From NCBI RefSeq assembly GCF_030269515.1, contig NZ_BSTM01000004.1:326450-390449 (forward strand): 64,000 bases of DNA, in the 5' to 3' direction. A program made the translations under genes and the position numbers. The notes beneath the pieces are model-generated. The model was not told the origin of the DNA and did not search any database. It saw only the letters and a program-made list of their open reading frames with translations. How positions within the stretch are numbered: the first letter of the stretch is position 1; every line of letters starts with the position of its first letter. Shown one piece after another: positions 58,819 through 64,000 of this stretch. The DNA comes from Actinomadura sp. NBRC 104412. GTDB taxonomy: Bacteria > Actinomycetota > Actinomycetes > Streptosporangiales > Streptosporangiaceae.

Positions 58819-59646
58819 GGCGCGCCTCGTCCCTTTGGGTGGATGGACGATCGCCTGAGCCTCGAACCGCGCGGGCCGAGCTACTGCGGCAGGCGGTCAA
58901 GGACTGCCTACGGGGTAGGTCCCTCCACTCGATCGTGCGCGAGTGGCAAAAGGCGGGCGTGAAGACAGCTCGCGGTAATGCCTGGAGCGTGCGCTCCCTC
59001 AAGGTCTCCATGATGAGTCCGCGTATCTGCGGCTGGCGCGAGATCTCCAGAGAGTTGGTGCGCGGGCCGGACGGGACGCCCGTGAAAGGCCAGTGGAAGC
59101 CGATCATCACCCCGGAAGAGTGGATGGCCGTTCGGGCCATCTTCGACAGCCGGAAGGGCCACTTCGTCGGCCGAGACATGAAGATCGGGCGTCCCCACCC
59201 GACCGACTACCGCGCCCCCACCTACCTGTTGGCGGGCATCTTGCGCATGGCCCCCGCACCCCGACGCCCCCGAGTGGCCCGGCGATGCCGAACTCGCCGG
59301 CGTCAAGCAGCAGCTAGACGAGTTGACCCGGCAGTGGAACGCACGGAAGATCACCAATGACCTCTTCTTCAAGGTGGCACCCGGCCTCAAGCAGCAGATC
59401 GCCCAGCTCCGGGCGGACAAGGCCAAGCACGATGCCACGATGACGGCCAAGAGAGAGCGTGCCGACACGAGCGCGGCCGAGATCCGGCGCCGATGGTATC
59501 TGCCCGAGAAAGAAGGCGGCTTCCCGATCTCGGTCAAGCGGACTTACATCCGGTCGGCTCTGCACGCGGTGATCGTCTACCCGGCTGGCAAGGGGATCAA
59601 GAGGTTCGGCCCTGACCTACTCGACCCGATCTGGCGGACTGACTGA
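58819..59646 (+). pseudogene. Decayed large serine recombinase
   Basis: The remains of an integrase-type serine recombinase without its N-terminal catalytic domain. One frame reads RPFGWMDDRLSLEPR (ending near 58872). After a one-base deletion the next frame continues ELLRQAVKDCLRGRSLHSIV, KAGVKTARGNAWSVRSLK, WKPIITPEEWMAVRAI and YRAPTYLLAGILR (to about 59247). The zinc ribbon that should follow is missing. The first frame then resumes with PEWPGDAELAGVKQQLDELT and the coiled-coil/C-terminal part to a stop at 59646. Three independent lesions make it non-functional. Confidence 0.85.
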
Positions 59647-59720
59647 CGGACCACAGCCACCGATACGTGAGCCCCCGGCCGATGTACGGCGTCCCGGGGG
59701 CTCGTGGCTTCTGTCACTCG

Positions 59721-59915
59721 CTACAGGTCAAGGTCTCCAGACTTGATCCGGGAGACGAGATCAGCGAACGTTGCGGACGGCAGGTTCAAGTGCCCGTCCT
59801 GCGGTGCCCTGGAATCCCGGACGCCTACACGTCCGTTGAGCCTGGCAAGCTCAACACAGTCGCTCTGGTTGCCGCTGCTGCCGCTACGGCTGGACTTACG
59901 CCATACGGGAGTCAT
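59721..59915 (-). CDS. DUF397 protein
   Basis: A 64-residue protein: VWRKSSRSGSSGNQSDCVEL, GVRDSRAPQDG and FADLVSRIKSGDLDL. Its ATG overlaps the stop of the XRE-DUF5753 gene (ATGA), the standard coupled pair. Confidence 0.92.
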   Translation of the reverse strand: MTPVWRKSSRSGSSGNQSDCVELARLNGRVGVRDSRAPQDGHLNLPSATFADLVSRIKSGDLDL

Positions 59916-60721
59916 CGATAGCCCTCCATCACATGCTCTATCAGCTCAATCGACGCGCGGACGGGGAGCGCGTGATCTCCGATGCGGTCGAACCTACGTC
60001 GGAACGAGCGTACATCCGTTGCATCCTGGACAAGCCGCCCCTCTTCGCTCGCCTCGATGTAGGCAGATTCAGCTCCATCGACGGTCATGAGCTTGAACGA
60101 TCCATCGCGCCCGACGTGCGCACCTTCGCTCTGGGGAACGACTCGCACCGAAACGTTCGGCATCAGCGAGACCTCGATCAGCCTCGCTAGCTGCCCCCTC
60201 ATGATCTCCGGTGAACCGACAGGTTGCGTTAGAACGCCGTGGTCGAGGATGACCCACAGATACGGCGGCGGGGTCCTGGTCAGGCATCCTTGCCGCTTCA
60301 TGCGGTCGGACACTCGTTTGTCGATGTTGTCCAGCCCGGCGCTCTCCACCTGAGCCCGTGTGTACGCCTCCGTCTGGAGCAGCCCAGGAATCCACAGGAC
60401 CTCCCATATGCGCAGCTCAGACGCACGGGCTTCCATCTCGTTGTGGATCTTGAACCACTCTCGATTGTGGCCCTCCTTGGCGAGTCGGACGAGGGACGAG
60501 AACAGGCGGTCCGTACTCCACTCCCTGTCGATCGTCCTGGCGTGCCTCTCCACTAGCTTGATGTCGCCAGACTCAAGCCGCGAAACAGTTGAACGATCTA
60601 CGCCCAGCATGCGCGCAAGGGCAGTGCCAGACATCCCGCGCTCTTCTCGGTGTCTACGCACTTGAACGGCTATTAGGTCCCACAGGGAGCCCTCTGGGTT
60701 GAGTGACTCTCGGCGGTCCAT
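59912..60721 (-). CDS. XRE-family regulator with DUF5753 domain
   Basis: A 269-residue regulator. The helix-turn-helix spans about 20-65 (MSGTALARMLGVDRSTVSRL). The DUF5753 part has WEVLWIPGLLQTEAYTRAQV, LWVILDHGVLTQPVG, LMPNVSVRVVPQSEG. Start at ATG 60721 with GGAGGG 7 bases upstream; upstream in-frame codons are rejected. Divergent from the RsbW-like ATPase gene across about 106 bases, a shared control region. Confidence 0.93.
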   Translation of the reverse strand: MDRRESLNPEGSLWDLIAVQVRRHREERGMSGTALARMLGVDRSTVSRLESGDIKLVERHARTIDREWSTDRLFSSLVRLAKEGHNREWFKIHNEMEARASELRIWEVLWIPGLLQTEAYTRAQVESAGLDNIDKRVSDRMKRQGCLTRTPPPYLWVILDHGVLTQPVGSPEIMRGQLARLIEVSLMPNVSVRVVPQSEGAHVGRDGSFKLMTVDGAESAYIEASEEGRLVQDATDVRSFRRRFDRIGDHALPVRASIELIEHVMEGYR

Positions 60722-60827
60722 GGGCGACCCTCCGTCCCAAAATCTTGTTGCGTCTGCTGACCGAACGTAGCGAAGGTATATCGCCATGGGCCAGTCTGTG
60801 CGCTGAACGCACATGCAGGGAGGGACC

Positions 60828-61466
60828 GTGGCCCGCAGAAACGACCCCGTGCCGCGTATCTCGCAGACCGGCCTGTCACCGGTGCTGCCTGAGCATGCGG
60901 GCCGATGGGGCGTCCCGCATCTGGCCAATATGACCGATGTGACGACGTCAGTGGGGCCGCGTGTCACGCTCCCCCGTGGGCCCGTAGCAACCCTCCTGAT
61001 GGGCGATGACGCGGGCGCGGTCTCACGTGCCCGTGAGTGGCTGCATGCGCGCGTGACCGAAGCCACCCCCTATCCCGTGCTGATCTCACGTGAGGCGATA
61101 GACGACGTGATGATCTGCGCTGGCGAGGTCTTGGCGAACGCCGTGCAGCATTCCAGCGCGGATGGTCGGTTCCCGGTACGAGTCCACCTGGCGATGGTCG
61201 CTGAACCGGGCGGTCCGCGGGCAGCCATCCGCGTTGAAGTCCATGACGCCGGGAGCCCTCCCGTGAGTGGTCCTTCCTGCCAACGGTGCGCACACCTCAC
61301 TTGCGGCCGAATCCGTGTCGGACCTCCACGTCCGAGGTTGCGGGAAGCATCGGACGATGCGGAGTCCGGTCGGGGACTGCGAATCGTTGACCAGCTCGCG
61401 ACCCAATGGGGAACGGAGATCGATGCGCACGGCGGAAACCTCGTGTGGTTCGAGGTCGACTACTAG
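60828..61466 (+). CDS. RsbW-like anti-sigma-type ATPase with Cys-rich insertion
   Basis: A 212-residue protein with a HATPase_c_2 fold: N-box EVLANAVQHS at 100-109, G1-like VHDAGSPP at 138-145, G2 SGRGLRIVDQLATQWG from about 180. Between the two G boxes sits an insertion of about 35 residues with three cysteines (SCQRCAHLTCG, 150-160), unusual for this family. The N-terminal 50 residues are low-complexity. GTG 60828 follows GGGAGGG; ATG 60813 or ATG 60930 are alternatives. Such ATPases usually act as protein kinases or sigma-factor binders; partner unknown. Confidence 0.85.
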   Translation: MARRNDPVPRISQTGLSPVLPEHAGRWGVPHLANMTDVTTSVGPRVTLPRGPVATLLMGDDAGAVSRAREWLHARVTEATPYPVLISREAIDDVMICAGEVLANAVQHSSADGRFPVRVHLAMVAEPGGPRAAIRVEVHDAGSPPVSGPSCQRCAHLTCGRIRVGPPRPRLREASDDAESGRGLRIVDQLATQWGTEIDAHGGNLVWFEVDY

Positions 61467-61511
61467 GAAGAGCGGACTGCGCTCTAAGCGCCGATTGGAG
61501 CACCGCATCAC

Positions 61512-61721
61512 ATGACAAAGCAGACCTATGACTTCGCGGCTGACGCATGCCCGGCGGATCGCAGCCATGTCTGCGGCTTCCGCCGGTGCCGGTCCAGGAG
61601 CAGCGTGGCGCACCTGATGGTAGACGAACGCTCGGAACTGTGCCTGTGCCGAGCCCACTGGCTCAAGCTTTCGACGATCTTCAAGCCTCATGGCGTAAAG
61701 ATCGGATGGATCAGACCCTAG
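61512..61721 (+). CDS. Small Cys-rich protein
   Basis: A 69-residue frame, MTKQTYDFAADACPADRSHV, then CGFRRC and ELCLCRAHW. Five cysteines and two histidines could bind a metal. It is 45 bases after the ATPase gene on the same strand. TTGGAG lies about 13 bases before ATG 61512, a poor distance. Plausible but unproven gene. Confidence 0.5.
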   Translation: MTKQTYDFAADACPADRSHVCGFRRCRSRSSVAHLMVDERSELCLCRAHWLKLSTIFKPHGVKIGWIRP

Positions 61722-61972
61722 CTAGGAGAGCTGCGGCTTCTTTTTCGCGCTGACATCGGTCGGTGCCGGTCGATGGCCGTAGGCCACCCCGGAGGGGCGA
61801 CCGAAGGGAGTCAGCCGGCGCCGCAGGCACCTTCCGGGCCGGACGTCCCGCGACATGAGCGCCGCTACCCGGCCTTTTCAAGTGAGCCATCGCGCGGGAG
61901 CTGCCTGAGGCGGCGCGGTGCCGAGCGCGCGGACCGTCCCCAGCGGGGCGAAGGCTGTGGGCGGCCGGGGAG

Positions 61973-62155
61973 CTACCGCTTGAGCTGAGACAACAGCGCC
62001 GCGAAAGTCCGCCGTGACACGACCAGCTTCGGGCCATCCGGGTCCTTGCTGTCGCGGACGGCGACGGCTCCGGAGACCGGCGCCAACTCGATGCAATCTC
62101 CTCCGTTGGAGGTGCTGCTACTGGCCTTTCGCCACACGGCCTTGGTCACATCCAT
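61973..62155 (-). CDS. DUF397 protein (tandem copy A)
   Basis: A 60-residue protein: MDVTKAVWRKASSSTSNGGD, CIELAPVSG, AVRDSKDPDGPKLVVSRRTF and AALLSQLKR. By hand count it is identical to copy B at 45 of 60 positions. It is 39 bases after copy B. Confidence 0.92.
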   Translation of the reverse strand: MDVTKAVWRKASSSTSNGGDCIELAPVSGAVAVRDSKDPDGPKLVVSRRTFAALLSQLKR

Positions 62156-62194
62156 GTCGTCCACCGTCCAATGCATTCGATGTGCCGCGGAGGG

Positions 62195-62377
62195 CTACCG
62201 CTTGAGCTGAGACAACAGCGCCGCGAAAGCGCGCCGGGTCACGATCAGCTTCGGGCCGTCAGGGTCCTTGCTGTCGCGCACGGCGACCGTCCCGGTAATC
62301 GAGGTCAGCTCCACGCACTCACCGCCATTGGCAGTGGTGTAGCTGGACTTGCGCCATACAGCCTTGGTCAGGTCCAT
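62195..62377 (-). CDS. DUF397 protein (tandem copy B)
   Basis: A 60-residue protein: MDLTKAVWRKSSYTTANGGE, CVELTSITG, AVRDSKDPDGPKLIVTRRAF and AALLSQLKR. ATG 62377 overlaps the end of the XRE-DUF5753 gene by 10 bases. Confidence 0.93.
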   Translation of the reverse strand: MDLTKAVWRKSSYTTANGGECVELTSITGTVAVRDSKDPDGPKLIVTRRAFAALLSQLKR

Positions 62378-63180
62378 TTCTCGTGTACCACCTTACGAAT
62401 CATTTCCATGGACTGATCTACGGGCAGGGCAAGCGATCGGACGATCATCAAGGTCCTGTTAAGGATGGCGATGTCGTCTGGGTCGCTCATGGTGAGACCG
62501 CGCGCGCCCATGTCCGCGTAGGCGATCTCGATCCTGTCGGCCAGCGTAGCGATCGTAAACGCCCCGCTGTTGCCTTCGTGTTCTCCCCGGCTAGGGACGA
62601 TCTGAAGGGTCACCGTGCCTTGCTCGATCGCGTAAAGCAAGTGCTCCAGTTGTTCTCTCATGATCTCTGGGCTGCCTGTGAGGCGATGTAGGGACACCTC
62701 GTCCTGGAGAAGCGAGAAGTCCGGGGGCGGTGGTTCCTCCCTGGTCAGGACGCCTTGGCGGTTGATTCGAGCTTCGACACGGTCCTTTTTCTTGAGGATT
62801 GCGGAGGCGTAGGCCGGGGTCTGGAGCAGCCCGTGCACCAGGAGGGGCTGCCATGACTCCAACATGATCGCTTCTGGTTCGACGGTGTGCCAGTCGAACC
62901 AGGTGGGGAACATGGCGTCTTTGACCAGGTCGTCGTAGAGATCGAGCAGGTCGCCGTTGGCGTCGAGGGCCTCGTCCATGGTCTCGGCGAACTCGCGCGT
63001 GCAGCGGGTGCGGCCGTTCTCGACGGCCCCGATGTACTGCGGTTTGACACCGGCGCCATTGTTCGCGCGCCGGGCCACAGCTTCCTGCGTCCAGTTCTTG
63101 GCCTCGCGGAGCCGCCGGAACCTGCGGCCGAATGCGAGCAGCGTCGGCGAGACCGTCCCGCGCTTGCGCTGTGGAGCCAT
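62368..63180 (-). CDS. XRE-family regulator with DUF5753 domain
   Basis: A 270-residue regulator with a helix-turn-helix at about 15-70 (TQEAVARRANNGAGVKPQYI), then the DUF5753 domain: VHGLLQTPAYASAILK, SLLQDEVSLHRLTG, VTLQIVPSRGEHEG. Start at ATG 63180 with GGGAGGA 8 bases upstream. It is divergent from the second ATPase gene and heads a three-gene unit with two DUF397 genes. Confidence 0.93.
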   Translation of the reverse strand: MAPQRKRGTVSPTLLAFGRRFRRLREAKNWTQEAVARRANNGAGVKPQYIGAVENGRTRCTREFAETMDEALDANGDLLDLYDDLVKDAMFPTWFDWHTVEPEAIMLESWQPLLVHGLLQTPAYASAILKKKDRVEARINRQGVLTREEPPPPDFSLLQDEVSLHRLTGSPEIMREQLEHLLYAIEQGTVTLQIVPSRGEHEGNSGAFTIATLADRIEIAYADMGARGLTMSDPDDIAILNRTLMIVRSLALPVDQSMEMIRKVVHEKWT

Positions 63181-63267
63181 GTGTTCATCCTCCCTCGCCA
63201 AGGGCGCCCAACCAACACCCAAGCAGCCCGGGGCGTAGCGCCCGACTCGTCGCCCATGCTCGGCGCT

Positions 63268-63295
63268 TTGTAACGCAGAGTACGGCTCCTATGGC
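63268..63295 (+). promoter_or_regulatory. Candidate promoter for the second ATPase gene
   Basis: TTGTAA and TATGGC with a 16-base spacer, 44 bases upstream of ATG 63340, in the divergent region next to the XRE gene. Confidence 0.35.
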
Positions 63296-63339
63296 TGACT
63301 GTCATGAGAAGTTCAAGACTGCAGTCAAAGGTGGGTCCG

Positions 63340-63783
63340 ATGCCTCCGACAACGACGGCGCCTGAGGTGCCGACGCTCGTCCTTGCACCGTCCGGCCGGG
63401 CGCCTGCGCTGGCCAGGCGATTTGTCGCCGAGCACTTCCGCGAGTGCAGTTTGGACGATGACTACGGCGCTCGCGTCGTGGTGACCGAACTGGTGACGAA
63501 TGCCTATTGGCACGGAGAGGGCGTCATCGTGGTCCGCGCCTTCCTGGACGAGGGCAAGGGCGCGGTCATGGTGGAGGTGTGGGATCAAGGCGCCGGTATG
63601 CCGGTCGTCCGGACAGAGAATGTCGGGGCCACATCGGGGCGCGGGCTGCTGATGATGTCCCGGCTCGTACGGGAGTGGGGGACGAGGCCGATCACCGAGG
63701 GCGGGAAGATCGTTTGGGCGCGGTGCCCGCTAGAGCGGCCGCGCTTCGTTCTGCCTGCGTCCCCCGGTACGGGCAAGGTATGA
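63340..63783 (+). CDS. RsbW-like anti-sigma-type ATPase
   Basis: A 147-residue HATPase_c_2 protein: N-box TELVTNAYWH at 49-58, G1 VWDQGAGMPVV at 80-90, G2 SGRGLLMMSRLVREWG from 99. Close to the usual family length. ATG 63340 follows AAAGGTGGG; GTG 63331 and ATG 63304 are possible. Its stop overlaps the start of a 36-codon zinc-ribbon-like gene (ATGA). Confidence 0.9.
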   Translation: MPPTTTAPEVPTLVLAPSGRAPALARRFVAEHFRECSLDDDYGARVVVTELVTNAYWHGEGVIVVRAFLDEGKGAVMVEVWDQGAGMPVVRTENVGATSGRGLLMMSRLVREWGTRPITEGGKIVWARCPLERPRFVLPASPGTGKV

Positions 63784-63890
63784 GCGATCGCCTTGAGTGC
63801 CCCGACTGTGGCGGTACCGGGGAGCAGCGGTATGGGCCGCTGACGAAGACCTTCACCCCATGGCGGCCCCTTCTGAGGTTCCCCCCGTAG
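63780..63890 (+). CDS. 36-residue CxxCxGxG protein
   Basis: Reads MSDRLECPDCGGTGEQRYGP, then LTKTFTPWRPLLRFPP. The CPDCGGTG motif is a single knuckle of the DnaJ-type zinc ribbon. Its ATG overlaps the ATPase stop (ATGA), which argues for coupled translation. Too short to be certain. Confidence 0.55.
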   Translation: MSDRLECPDCGGTGEQRYGPLTKTFTPWRPLLRFPP

Positions 63891-63910
63891 CACGGACACC
63901 TGCGGTGAGG

Positions 63911-64000
63911 TCACTCGGTGGTGTCTGAGGGCAGGTTGAGCCCTTCGAACGTGACGGGGCTGTGCATCCCGATACTGGAATGCCGCCTGTATGGATTGTA
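63911..64000 (-). mobile_element. C-terminus of an IS3-family transposase
   Basis: The last 29 codons of a minus-strand gene entering from the right edge: YNPYRRHSSIGMHSPVTFEG, then LNLPSDTTE and stop. The YN-x-x-RRHS-x-x-G-x-x-SP-x-x-FE ending is the hallmark of IS3-group (OrfB, DDE) transposases. The rest lies outside the window. Confidence 0.8.

Noticed and set aside
61711..62037. Minus-strand frame of 108 codons upstream-adjacent to the DUF397 copy A
   Set aside because: Overlaps the DUF397 3' end, has no recognisable motif and lacks a ribosome-binding site.

Overview
The window is high-GC actinobacterial chromosome. It looks like a filamentous actinomycete, most plausibly of the Streptosporangiales (Thermomonosporaceae/Actinomadura-like). 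This placement is inferred from the GC-rich third codon positions, the many GTG starts, the XRE-DUF5753/DUF397 gene pairs, the DUF1707 protein and the order of the ribosomal and housekeeping supercluster. No database was consulted.

Region 1 (1-19.4 kb) is mostly minus-strand cell-envelope and housekeeping genes: tsaB (partial), a Gly/Tyr-rich membrane protein, tsaE, an alpha/beta hydrolase, alr, nnr, acpS, glmS and glmM. These are interrupted by an XRE/DUF397 locus (7.3-9.0 kb), coaA, a degraded gene fragment, two interlocked ABC-2 type exporter gene pairs, a DUF389 membrane protein and an exported HNH-nuclease-like lipoprotein.

Region 2 (19.8-49.9 kb) is the ribosomal protein supercluster, read entirely on the minus strand. 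In transcription order it runs rpsL-rpsG-fusA-tuf, then the S10 group (rpsJ to rpsQ), the spc group (rplN to rplO, secY, adk, map), the alpha group (infA, rpmJ, rpsM, rpsK, rpsD, rpoA, rplQ), truA, and rplM-rpsI. Many genes touch or overlap through ATGA, GTGA, TGATG or TAGTG junctions. Strong hairpins punctuate the alpha group, and two copies of a G-rich palindrome sit inside the spc group. Two plus-strand insertions break the cluster: a CAP-domain protein with two paralogous membrane-anchored proteins (21.3-25.1 kb), and a helix-turn-helix protein with a CpdA-like phosphoesterase (30.4-32.0 kb).

Region 3 (50.5-58.7 kb) starts with a Gln/Pro-rich tail-anchored protein carrying several phosphothreonine-like motifs. 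It continues with a three-gene plus-strand operon joined by ATGA overlaps: a secreted membrane-anchored protein, a NicO-family metal transporter with a His-rich loop, and a 1250-residue secreted metallophosphoesterase. An aldo/keto reductase follows on the minus strand.

Region 4 (58.8-64.0 kb) is accessory DNA. A decayed large serine recombinase lies at its left edge and the C-terminus of an IS3-type transposase at its right edge. Between them are two regulatory loci of the whiJ/abaA-like type, each with an XRE-DUF5753 regulator plus one or two DUF397 proteins on one strand and an RsbW-like ATPase diverging on the other. No rRNA, tRNA or CRISPR array was recognised.
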